NCBI GenBank assembly: GCA_029226205.1
Contig: JAQXXT010000031.1
Location: forward strand, 1 to 35,340
Direction: 5' to 3'
Length of the DNA: 35,340 bases
DNA from: Prevotellaceae bacterium
GTDB lineage: Bacteria > Bacteroidota > Bacteroidia > Bacteroidales > Bacteroidaceae
The position numbers and the translations under genes were made by a program. A model generated the notes under the pieces. It saw nothing but the letters and a program-made list of their open reading frames with translations. It searched no databases and was not told the DNA's origin. This document shows, one piece after another, positions 15,436 through 25,396 of the stretch (its first letter is position 1; each line of letters begins with the position of its first letter).

Positions 15436-17531
15436 CATTTTTCGAACAGGACATCATGTATCTTCCGGGTGTTGGACCCAAGAAGAAAGAGGTGCTGAGC
15501 CGTGAGCTCGGTATCAATACGTTTGGTGACCTGCTCGAAGACTATCCTTATAAATATGTAGACCGCAGTAAGATCTATCCCATCTCAGAGATGAATGGCG
15601 AGATGCCTTATGTACAGGTGCGCGGTCGTATCCTTTCTTTCGATGAGTTTCAGGGACAGGGCGGAAAGAAGCGTGTCGTGGCCCATTTCTCCGATGGCAC
15701 GGGTGTCGTCGACCTCGTCTGGTTCTCCGGCGCTAAGTTTGTCTACAAGAACTATCATGTAGGCGTGGACTATGTCGTTTTCGGAAAACCGGGTGTCTTC
15801 GGCGGACGGTACCAGTTTGCCCATCCCGATATCGAGGATGCCTCGAAGGTTGAACTATCGAAGATGGGTATGCAACCTTATTATAATACCACGGAACGAA
15901 TGAAGAAGCTCGGGTGGTCGTCGCGCTCGATTGACAAGCTGACGAAGACACTCGTGGAACGCTTGCAGAATATCGACGTGCCCGAGACGCTGCCCCAGTC
16001 CGTCATCTCCCATTTCCATCTTATTGACCGGAAGACAGCCCTCACGTGGATTCATTATCCGAAGAATGCCGACGAGACGAGCAGGGCCCGTCTGCGGCTG
16101 AAATTCGAGGAACTGTTCTTCGTGCAACTGAATATCCTGCGCTATGCCAGTGACCGTCGGCATAAATACCGTGGCTATATCTTCCGCCATGTCGGACCAC
16201 TGTTTAATGATTTCTATGCCCATCATCTGCCGTTTGAACTCACGGGGGCACAGAAGCGCGTGATGCACGAGATCCGTGATGACATGCGCAGCGGGGCTCA
16301 GATGAACCGTTTGCTCCAAGGCGATGTCGGTTCGGGAAAGACCCTCGTGGCACTGATGACGATGCTCATCGCTCTCGATAATGGTTTCCAGGCGTGTATC
16401 ATGGCACCGACGGAGATTCTCGCCGAACAACATCTGCAGACGATCCGGGACTTCGTCAAGGGAATGCCGATCCGCGTGGAGCTCCTCACGGGTATCGTGA
16501 AAGGAAAGCGGAGGACGGAGGTCCTCAACGGTATTGCCGACGGCAGTATCCAGATTCTTGTCGGTACCCATGCCCTGATTGAGGATAATGTGGTGTTTCA
16601 GAACCTCGGCGTCGCCGTCATCGACGAGCAGCACCGCTTCGGCGTGGCCCAGCGTGCCCGTTTGTGGCATAAGAATGAGAATCCGCCACATATCCTCGTC
16701 ATGACCGCTACGCCGATCCCGCGTACCCTCGCCATGACGATCTACGGTGATCTTGAGGTGAGCGTCATCGACGAGCTGCCGCCGGGTCGCAAGCCTATCG
16801 TCACCATTCACAAGTACGACAATCAGACGACCTCATTATATAATGGTATCCGTCAGCAGATCCGGCTCGGCCGTCAGGCTTATATCGTCTTCCCTTTGAT
16901 CAAGGAGAGTGAGAAGAGCGATTTGAAGAACCTCGAAGAGGGATATAAGGCGCTGTTGGATATTTTCCCGGAATTTCAGCTCAGTAAGGTCCACGGAAAG
17001 ATGAAGGCGGCGGAGAAAGAAGCGGAGATGGAGAAATTCGTCAAGGGAGAGACGCAGATCCTCGTGGCAACGACGGTCATTGAGGTCGGCGTCAATGTGC
17101 CCAATGCCTCCGTCATGGTCATCCTCGACGCTGACCGCTTCGGTCTGAGTCAGCTGCACCAGCTCCGTGGCCGTGTAGGCCGTGGTGCCGATCAGAGTTT
17201 CTGTATCCTCGTCACGGGGTATAAACTCTCCGCCGATACAAGGAAGCGGATTGATATTATGTGTGAGACGAATGACGGCTTCCGCATCGCTGAGGCCGAC
17301 TTAAAGCTCCGTGGCCCCGGCGATCTCGAGGGTACCCAACAGAGCGGTATCGCTTTCGACTTGAAAATTGCCAATCTCGCTCAGGACGGACAGCTTATCA
17401 CGCTGGCCCGTGAAGAGGCGGAAAAGGTCCTCAAAGAAGACCCGCAGGGACAAATGCCCGAATATCAGATGTTATGGGACCGTTTGCGCGAACTGAGGAG
17501 GACAAATGAGAATTGGTCGGCAATTTCTTAA
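15432..17531 (+). CDS. recG: ATP-dependent DNA helicase RecG
   Basis: 699 residues, the usual length. RecG remodels stalled forks and branched DNA. The N-terminal wedge/OB region starts YLPGVGPKKKEVL. The helicase core has Walker A GDVGSGKT (297-304), MAPTEILAEQH, DEQHRFGV (the DExH motif with Gln), TATPIPRTLAMT and the motif VI region QLRGRVGRG. The C-terminus has LRGPGDLEGTQQSG, the RecG/Mfd TRG-type motif. It is the last gene of the DJ-1/ispD/recG operon. No clear terminator was seen in the 70 bases that follow. Confidence 0.97.
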   Translation: MTFFEQDIMYLPGVGPKKKEVLSRELGINTFGDLLEDYPYKYVDRSKIYPISEMNGEMPYVQVRGRILSFDEFQGQGGKKRVVAHFSDGTGVVDLVWFSGAKFVYKNYHVGVDYVVFGKPGVFGGRYQFAHPDIEDASKVELSKMGMQPYYNTTERMKKLGWSSRSIDKLTKTLVERLQNIDVPETLPQSVISHFHLIDRKTALTWIHYPKNADETSRARLRLKFEELFFVQLNILRYASDRRHKYRGYIFRHVGPLFNDFYAHHLPFELTGAQKRVMHEIRDDMRSGAQMNRLLQGDVGSGKTLVALMTMLIALDNGFQACIMAPTEILAEQHLQTIRDFVKGMPIRVELLTGIVKGKRRTEVLNGIADGSIQILVGTHALIEDNVVFQNLGVAVIDEQHRFGVAQRARLWHKNENPPHILVMTATPIPRTLAMTIYGDLEVSVIDELPPGRKPIVTIHKYDNQTTSLYNGIRQQIRLGRQAYIVFPLIKESEKSDLKNLEEGYKALLDIFPEFQLSKVHGKMKAAEKEAEMEKFVKGETQILVATTVIEVGVNVPNASVMVILDADRFGLSQLHQLRGRVGRGADQSFCILVTGYKLSADTRKRIDIMCETNDGFRIAEADLKLRGPGDLEGTQQSGIAFDLKIANLAQDGQLITLAREEAEKVLKEDPQGQMPEYQMLWDRLRELRRTNENWSAIS

Positions 17532-17603
17532 TGATTTTTGTTAAACGGCAACAAATTATGTTAATATGGTAACGCAAACAACACAAATATGAAATATTTT
17601 TGT

Positions 17604-17611
17604 TATCTTTG
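17604..17611 (+). promoter_or_regulatory. Promoter -7 box (TATCTTTG) of the M23/LysM gene
   Basis: An exact TAnnTTTG match about 52 bases before the chosen ATG (17663). The predicted start near 17618 lies after the ATG at 17600, which decides against that longer start. A small AAATAT/ATATTT inverted repeat (17585-17599) lies just upstream. The -33 element is weak. Confidence 0.6.
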
Positions 17612-17662
17612 TCACGTCTTTTGGCAATCATGTTGATTGACGATGAACCTAAAGTTGAGTAT

Positions 17663-18619
17663 ATGCATTTAGAAAAGAATATTAAAAGAATCTCCGTAGT
17701 ATTGCTGTTTGCGTTATCCACAGCCCCATCCTTTGCTCAGGATCTGCTGGCACGCCAGGCCCCTGTAGACCGACGCGCTAAGACCGTCGACCCCATTGAA
17801 CTTCAAGATTTGAAGGTAAAAGAAGAGCATGAAAATCCGGCTGCTGACCTTTACGGAGATTTCGATAACAAATACGCTCATAAAGCAACTCCTATTCCCA
17901 ATCATATTAGAATCGATTGTCGTCATTTCAGTATGCCGACTCCTTCCCGCGTGATAACTTCCAATTTTGGCTATCGTTGGGGACGTCAGCATAAGGGCCT
18001 TGACATCAAGGTATATATCGGCGACAGCATCCGCTGCGCATGGGACGGCAAGGTCCGCATCGTGCGTTACGAAGGCGCTGGCTATGGCAAGTACATCGTT
18101 GTCCGTCATTATAATGGCCTGGAGACGATTTACGGTCACCTCTCCGCACAGCTCGTGCATGAGGGACAGGAAGTGAAGGCTGGTGAAGTCATCGGCCTCG
18201 GTGGTAACACGGGCCGCAGCACCGGTTCTCATCTGCATTTCGAGACACGTCTCTGTGGCGTTGCTATCAACCCCGCTATCATCTTCGATTTCCGTCATCA
18301 GGATATCGTCAGCAACTTCTTCACGTATGATGAAGACAAGATTGACGATATGAGTGCCGAGGCTACGCGTCTGCGCGGCAAGTCCGGCAACGGCGGTTAC
18401 AGCAGCGATGAGGTTCGCGGTGAAGTTGCTGAGGCAAAGGAGGACGAGCCGATCATGATCGGTACGCCGAGCGAAGGTGGTATCCACTTCGTCAAGCGCG
18501 GAGAGACTCTGGAGAGCATCGCTCGTAAGCGTGGCGTCTCTGTGGCACGTCTTTGTCAGCTGAATGGTTTCTCTAAGGACACGAAGCTGAAACCCGGACA
18601 AGTCATTAAATTCTCATAA
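17663..18619 (+). CDS. M23 family metallopeptidase with LysM domain (peptidoglycan hydrolase)
   Basis: 318 residues from ATG 17663, giving the signal peptide MHLEKNIKRISVVLLFALST ending SFA-Q. The M23 domain (about 95-215) has the zinc ligands His110 and Asp114 (HKGLD) and His192 in HLHFE, with His190 as the catalytic partner, plus TSNFGYRWG and GLGGNTGRSTGSH. All active-site residues are present, so it is probably an active endopeptidase rather than an EnvC-like activator. A C-terminal LysM (about 274-318, VKRGETLESIARKRG to LKPGQVIKFS) binds glycan strands. A periplasmic or envelope role in wall remodelling is likely. It has its own -7 box and a terminator at 18711-18747. Confidence 0.93.
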   Translation: MHLEKNIKRISVVLLFALSTAPSFAQDLLARQAPVDRRAKTVDPIELQDLKVKEEHENPAADLYGDFDNKYAHKATPIPNHIRIDCRHFSMPTPSRVITSNFGYRWGRQHKGLDIKVYIGDSIRCAWDGKVRIVRYEGAGYGKYIVVRHYNGLETIYGHLSAQLVHEGQEVKAGEVIGLGGNTGRSTGSHLHFETRLCGVAINPAIIFDFRHQDIVSNFFTYDEDKIDDMSAEATRLRGKSGNGGYSSDEVRGEVAEAKEDEPIMIGTPSEGGIHFVKRGETLESIARKRGVSVARLCQLNGFSKDTKLKPGQVIKFS

Positions 18620-18710
18620 CCTATATATTTTTTTAAATACTCTCTGAGTTATTATTTCAAGATGTTGTAAGGATAACAAAAAGACAGTTTAAATCCAATT
18701 TCAAAAATAA

Positions 18711-18747
18711 CCGCCCGCCGGAACGTGAGTTTCAGCGGGCGGCTTCT
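18711..18747. terminator. Bidirectional intrinsic terminator
   Basis: The stem CCGCCCGC (18711-18718) pairs with GCGGGCGG (18735-18742). It is followed by CTTCTTG on the plus strand and preceded by CAAAAATAA, which reads TTATTTTTG on the minus strand. It can therefore end both the M23/LysM gene and the minus-strand starch operon that closes with the neopullulanase. Confidence 0.75.
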
Positions 18748-18755
18748 TGTTGTAG

Positions 18756-18785
18756 GTGGCCGCCATGTTGCGGCCACGCACCCTA
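18756..18785. repeat. Palindromic repeat relative, copy 4 (short)
   Basis: GTGGCCGC (18756-18763) and GCGGCCAC (18770-18777) form a perfect hairpin with a 6-base loop, flanked by GTAG and ACCCTAT as in the arms of the larger repeats. It looks like a minimal or collapsed copy of the family and abuts the stop codon of the neopullulanase gene. Confidence 0.6.
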
Positions 18786-20657
18786 TTAGAATTCCAATAT
18801 CATTGCCTGGCGTTGCGTTAACTTAATATTCTTTGTCAAGTCAACTTTCTCGCCGGTCTCTACGTCTGTGGCTTCCTTGTGGCCACCGATGACTTCCGCA
18901 TAGCGGGCTACCTGCAGCTCGTTGTCACTGCGCTTGCCGTTGAGGATCGTCATGACGGTCTTGCCGTTATACTGGCGGCAGAGGACATACACGCCCTTCC
19001 AGGGAATAAACTGTGTCTGTTTGCCTTTACTGATCACTTCATTGCCCTGACGCCAGTGAAGGAGTTTACTGACCCAGTTGAACATCTCGTTCTCGGCTTT
19101 CGTACGGCCGGCAGCGGTGAAGCAGTTATGGGTGTCGCCGGGGAATCCACCGGGGAAGTCTTTACGGACATTACCGTCGGTAACCTCTTTCGTACCGTTC
19201 ATGAGTACTTCCGTACCATAGTAGAGCTGTGGGATACGGTTCATTGTCAGCAACAGGGCGAGGGCCTGCTTGAGGGCCGTAGAGTCTTTACCATTGCCGA
19301 GGAAGCGGTCTGTATCATGGTTCTCGATGAACGCCAGTACGCTCGACGGATTAGGATAGAGATAATCGTAGCAGATGGAGTTGTACACGCGGTTCAGGCC
19401 TTTCCACCAGTCATCAGTCTCCTCATGCTTGGCTTGGTTGAGCTTGTCGAAGAAAGAGAAGTCCATGACCGTCTTCAGATAACTGTTCATATTGCTGAGC
19501 TTGGAGTCTTTCTGCCAGGCAGCAGTATAGGCGGGCTCAGTAACCCATGTCTCACCGACGGTGTTGAAGTTGGGATATTCCGTGTCGAGGGTCTTCATCC
19601 ACAGGCTCATGGCCTTGCGGTCGGCATAGGGATAGGTATCCATGCGGATGCCGTCGATATCGGCCGTCTCGATCCACCATTCACTGTTTTGGATAAGATA
19701 TTTAATGACATGGGGATTACGCTGGTTGAGATCGGGCATAGAGGGAACAAACCAGCCGTCAACGGTCTCACGTTTGTCTACCTGAGAGGCATAGGGATCG
19801 AGGACGGGCGTGAGTTTATAGCTCGTCTGCAGACCGTAGTGTGGATTGTTGAACCAGTCTTTTGACGGAGCGTCGAGGTTCCAGGGATGATAATCGCTGC
19901 AATGATTGAAGATCATATCCATGACAACCTTCAGGCCTTTCTGATGGCATTCGGCGATGAGCTTCTGGTATTCGGCGTTCGTACCGAAGCGCGGGTCTAC
20001 CTTATAATAATCGGTGGTGGCATAGCCGTGATAGCTGCTGTTGACACCATGATCGTTCGGCCAGTTGTTCTCGAGGATCGGCGTAAACCACAGCGCCGTG
20101 ACACCGAGCTGCTGGAAATAGTCGAGATGTTTCTCTATTCCCGCGAGATCACCGCCATGGCGGAGGCTCGGCTTCGTACGGTCGCAGGCCTGGTCACGAA
20201 GTCCTTTGACGACATCATTCTTCGTGTTGCCATTGGCGAAGCGGTCGGGCATGAGGAGGTAGAGGACATCGGCATTGCTGAAGCCTTTGTGATCCTCGCC
20301 TTTCATCATACGGTTCTTCAACGTGTATTTCACTTTCTTACCGTCGAAGTTCAGCGTCATATCACCGGCTTTCGCGTCCTTGAGGTTCAGATAGACCAGA
20401 AGGTAGTTGGGGGAGTCGAGGCGGACGACGGAGTCGACTTTCACACCGGCATAGTCAGTGGTCACATTCTTCACGTTTTTTACGTCCTTGCCATAGACCA
20501 TCAGCTGCAGGGATGGATCTTTCATGCCTACGAACCAGTCCGTAGGATCAATGCGGTTGATGTTCACCGGAGCAGCCTTTCCTACGGCATCCATCGGTGA
20601 GCAATAGGCTAAGCCCAGTAGCAGGTTCAGCCCTAAGCAAATCATTTTCTTATTCAT
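18786..20657 (-). CDS. susA: GH13 neopullulanase/cyclomaltodextrinase, SusA-like
   Basis: 623 residues, close to SusA of Bacteroides thetaiotaomicron. After the signal peptide (MNKKMICLGLNLLLGLAYC), residues about 33-115 look like the N-terminal domain of cyclomaltodextrinases. The GH13 barrel follows (DVLYLLMPDRFANG, then VMDMIFNHCSDYHPW), with nucleophile Asp340 (GIRMDTYPYAD), acid/base Glu369 (VGETWV) and stabiliser Asp448 (ENHDTDR). A C-terminal beta domain ends the protein. SusA acts in the periplasm on maltooligosaccharides brought in by SusC. LAYC is not a good lipobox because Tyr precedes Cys, so a soluble periplasmic location is more likely. It is the last gene of the malQ-susB-pulA-susA series. 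Confidence 0.9.
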   Translation of the reverse strand: MNKKMICLGLNLLLGLAYCSPMDAVGKAAPVNINRIDPTDWFVGMKDPSLQLMVYGKDVKNVKNVTTDYAGVKVDSVVRLDSPNYLLVYLNLKDAKAGDMTLNFDGKKVKYTLKNRMMKGEDHKGFSNADVLYLLMPDRFANGNTKNDVVKGLRDQACDRTKPSLRHGGDLAGIEKHLDYFQQLGVTALWFTPILENNWPNDHGVNSSYHGYATTDYYKVDPRFGTNAEYQKLIAECHQKGLKVVMDMIFNHCSDYHPWNLDAPSKDWFNNPHYGLQTSYKLTPVLDPYASQVDKRETVDGWFVPSMPDLNQRNPHVIKYLIQNSEWWIETADIDGIRMDTYPYADRKAMSLWMKTLDTEYPNFNTVGETWVTEPAYTAAWQKDSKLSNMNSYLKTVMDFSFFDKLNQAKHEETDDWWKGLNRVYNSICYDYLYPNPSSVLAFIENHDTDRFLGNGKDSTALKQALALLLTMNRIPQLYYGTEVLMNGTKEVTDGNVRKDFPGGFPGDTHNCFTAAGRTKAENEMFNWVSKLLHWRQGNEVISKGKQTQFIPWKGVYVLCRQYNGKTVMTILNGKRSDNELQVARYAEVIGGHKEATDVETGEKVDLTKNIKLTQRQAMILEF

Positions 20658-20691
20658 ATTTAGTTTTAGTTATAGTATTTCTTTTCCTCCG

Positions 20692-20884
20692 TAGGGTGCG
20701 GCCCTTGTGGCCGTCCTACATAGGGTGCGGCCCTTGTGGCCGTCCTACATAGGGTGCGGCCCTTGTGGCCGCCCTACATAGGGTGCGGCCCTTGTGGCCG
20801 CCCTAACGCCACGTTGGAACGGAACATGATAAATCATGTCCCTACATTGTCCCGGTTAGGACGGCCACAAGGGCCGCACCCTAC
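20692..20884. repeat. Palindromic intergenic repeat, copy 5, with four tandem left arms
   Basis: A 29-base unit beginning AGGGTGCGGCCCTTGTGGCC is repeated four times, starting at 20693, 20722, 20751 and 20780. A single inverted copy follows at 20857-20884. The spacer contains the core 20821-20845 (ending ATGTCCCTAC) shared with copies 2 and 7. It lies between pulA and susA. The array could form alternative hairpins, since any left arm can pair with the one right arm. Confidence 0.9.
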
Positions 20885-20891
20885 GATAGGA

Positions 20892-22892
20892 TCATTGTTT
20901 AATAATCAATGCGCTCTGTCCGTCAACGACGACTTTCCCACTGTTGATGGTGTCAAGGCCGTTCTCATCGATCTGTCCGTCACAGGCAACGACGGTATAC
21001 TGACCTTCGGGGACCGTAACCTCTTTGGCATCTTTGTTACCGTTGAGGATGACGATGATGTTCTTCCAACTGTCGCCACCGGCATGGTCTTTCAGACGGA
21101 AAGCCACGAGGGCATCCTGAGAAGGCAGGAACTCAAGATGCTGACGTACGAGGTCAGCACTGCCGAGACGGAAAGCGGGATGGTGCTTGCGAAGGGCGAT
21201 GAGGTTCTTGTAGTATTTGAATACCTGCGGATAGCGCAGCGGGTTGTTCCAGTTAAGCTCGTTGATGCTGTCGGGAGAGTTGTAGCTGTTGTGTACGCCT
21301 TTCTTGTCACGAAGCATCTCCTCACCGCTGAGCATGAATGGCACGCCTTGGGATGTGAAGACTGCCGTCTGAGCCAGTTCGTCAAGACGGATGAGCTCGT
21401 CGGTAGTGATATTCGGTATCGAAGCCTTCAAACGGTCAACGAGACACATATCATCGTGACAACTGACGTAAGCAATCATCTGTGTCGGCTCATTGCACCA
21501 CGGCTGTTTGCTGTAGTTCACCTTACTATAATCTACCTGCGGATGAGCGATCATTCCGGCGATACCGGCTTTCACGCTCTCCTCGCTGCCGGCGAGGCCC
21601 GCGAGGAAGGCGCCTTTGTGGTCATCGCTGAAAGGACCACGGAGGGCATCACGGAGATCATCGCTGAAAGCGGCGATGCCGGGCATCTGCGGCGTATTGA
21701 CCTTCATGGCAAGTTTTTCCTGGGGGTAGGCACAGCTGCCGGCGCTCCAGCCCTCACCATAGATGAATATATTCGGGTTGATAGCCGTGAGTTCCTTGCG
21801 GATGTCATTCATCGTATTGATGTCGTGAACACCCATCAGATCGAAACGGAAGCCATCGATGTGGTAGTTCTCTGCCCAGTATTTCACGCTCTGCAGCATG
21901 AAGTCGTGCATGATGGCGTGGTCAGAGGCCGTCTCATTGCCGCAGCCGCTGCCATTGCTCGGCTTGCCGTCGGCGGTGAAGCGGTAGTAGGCATTCGGCC
22001 ACGTGAGTTGGAAATTACTGTGGTCGAGATCGAAGGTGTGGTTATAGACAACATCGAGAATGACGCGGATACCGGCTTTATGAAGCGCTTCCACCATTTC
22101 CTTGAACTCCTTGATACGTGTGGCGGGATTATAAGGATCGGTGCTGTAACTGCCTTCGGGGACATTATAGTTCAACGGGTCATAGCCCCAGTTATACTGT
22201 GGCGTGTCGAGCTTGGTCTCGTCAACGCTGGCGTAGTCGAACGACGGAAGGATATGGACGGCATTGACGCCGAGGTCCTTCAGGTAATCGATAGCCCACG
22301 GCTCTGTGAGGGCGAGGAACTTCCCGGGATATTTCGTGCTCTGTCGCTTGACCATGAAGTCCTTCGGGGCGAGGTTGATATTCCTGGCGATGGAGAAATC
22401 ACGGAAATGCATCTCGTAGACTACGAGGTTACTGAAGTTCGGCGTGGTGAAGTTCGTTGCATTTGTCGTGCTTGTTTCGTAGGTTGTCGTGCCGGGAACG
22501 GTGAGGATATGGTCGTCGTTCCAGCCTTCAGGATCGGTGGTCTTCAGATCGAGGATAGCGCCGCGACGGCCGTTGACTCCAACAGCCTTGGCAAAGACAC
22601 CGGGAGTCTCGCCGTGACCGGTATCGAAGGTATAGAATTTTCCATTCTGATCACCTTTGACGACAGCCGTCCAGCAGTCCTTGCCGGCAGCCTTCATCTT
22701 TACGGTCTTCAGCGCTTTTCCGCCGAGACCTCCAGCATAGAGTCTGACGACAGGGCGGGTGGGGGCGTTAAGATAAAAAACAGTCTGCTTCGGACTATAG
22801 GACATCTCATTGAAAGAGAAATCCTGTGCCGAGGCAGACAACTGTGATGTGAGCATTGCTAAACATGCAAAGGTTAGTTGTTTGATCTTCAT
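20892..22892 (-). CDS. pulA: Type I pullulanase (GH13, alpha-1,6 debranching enzyme)
   Basis: 666 residues from ATG at 22892. A longer frame to 22943 adds MRTATRAAPTVEQ, which is encoded by a repeat arm, so it was rejected. The signal peptide is MKIKQLTFACLAMLTSQLSA, ending SA-Q. An N-terminal beta-sandwich (about 25-145) precedes the barrel. The type I pullulanase signature YNWGYDPLNYNVPEGSYS is present, with nucleophile Asp351 (GFRFDLMGVHD), acid/base Glu380 (YGEGWSAG) and Asp480 (CHDDMC). It hydrolyses alpha-1,6 branches in pullulan or starch oligosaccharides, probably in the periplasm. It lies between susB and susA, each gap being filled by a palindromic repeat. Confidence 0.93.
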   Translation of the reverse strand: MKIKQLTFACLAMLTSQLSASAQDFSFNEMSYSPKQTVFYLNAPTRPVVRLYAGGLGGKALKTVKMKAAGKDCWTAVVKGDQNGKFYTFDTGHGETPGVFAKAVGVNGRRGAILDLKTTDPEGWNDDHILTVPGTTTYETSTTNATNFTTPNFSNLVVYEMHFRDFSIARNINLAPKDFMVKRQSTKYPGKFLALTEPWAIDYLKDLGVNAVHILPSFDYASVDETKLDTPQYNWGYDPLNYNVPEGSYSTDPYNPATRIKEFKEMVEALHKAGIRVILDVVYNHTFDLDHSNFQLTWPNAYYRFTADGKPSNGSGCGNETASDHAIMHDFMLQSVKYWAENYHIDGFRFDLMGVHDINTMNDIRKELTAINPNIFIYGEGWSAGSCAYPQEKLAMKVNTPQMPGIAAFSDDLRDALRGPFSDDHKGAFLAGLAGSEESVKAGIAGMIAHPQVDYSKVNYSKQPWCNEPTQMIAYVSCHDDMCLVDRLKASIPNITTDELIRLDELAQTAVFTSQGVPFMLSGEEMLRDKKGVHNSYNSPDSINELNWNNPLRYPQVFKYYKNLIALRKHHPAFRLGSADLVRQHLEFLPSQDALVAFRLKDHAGGDSWKNIIVILNGNKDAKEVTVPEGQYTVVACDGQIDENGLDTINSGKVVVDGQSALIIKQ

Positions 22893-22911
22893 GTTGTTGA
22901 TGTTTTGTTCC

Positions 22912-23041
22912 ACCGTAGGGGCGGCCCTTGTGGCCGTCCTCATTGGGAATATGAATCTTCATATTCTATTTTATGGCGTTAGGACGGCCACAAGGGCCGC
23001 CCCTACGAAGGGTGATGGCCACAAGGGCCGCCTCTACGGTG
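22912..23041. repeat. Palindromic intergenic repeat, copy 6, with a doubled right arm
   Basis: The left arm, 22912-22940 (CACCGTAGGGGCGGCCCTTG onward), pairs with 22981-23007. A second right-arm copy with changes follows at 23014-23041. It lies between susB and pulA. The spacer is AT-rich (ATATGAATCTTCATAT, itself a small palindrome). Confidence 0.9.
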
Positions 23042-23051
23042 GAGATGATGA

Positions 23052-25378
<2,327 letters not shown>

Positions 25379-25396
25379 AGAAATGGGGTGAGGCTT

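Noticed and set aside
17600..17662. Longer start for the M23/LysM gene
   Set aside because: It overlaps the -7 box and lies before the predicted transcription start; the signal peptide begins at 17663.
18786..20657. Neopullulanase as a surface lipoprotein (LAYC)
   Set aside because: Tyr before Cys does not fit the lipobox, and SusA relatives are periplasmic.
20692..20807. CRISPR-like array of 29-base repeats
   Set aside because: The units are directly adjacent with no spacers, number only four, and match the arms of an inverted repeat family; no cas genes are near.
20736..22847. 703-codon plus-strand ORF opposite pulA, and other long antisense ORFs (such as 23763-25163 and 26087-27667)
   Set aside because: They mirror well-supported minus-strand enzymes; the long open antisense frames follow from codon bias and show no domains.
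22893..22943. Longer pullulanase start (MRTATRAAPTVEQ)
   Set aside because: The residues come from a repeat arm, and similar RTATRAAP strings appear in other repeat-derived frames; the signal peptide begins at 22892.
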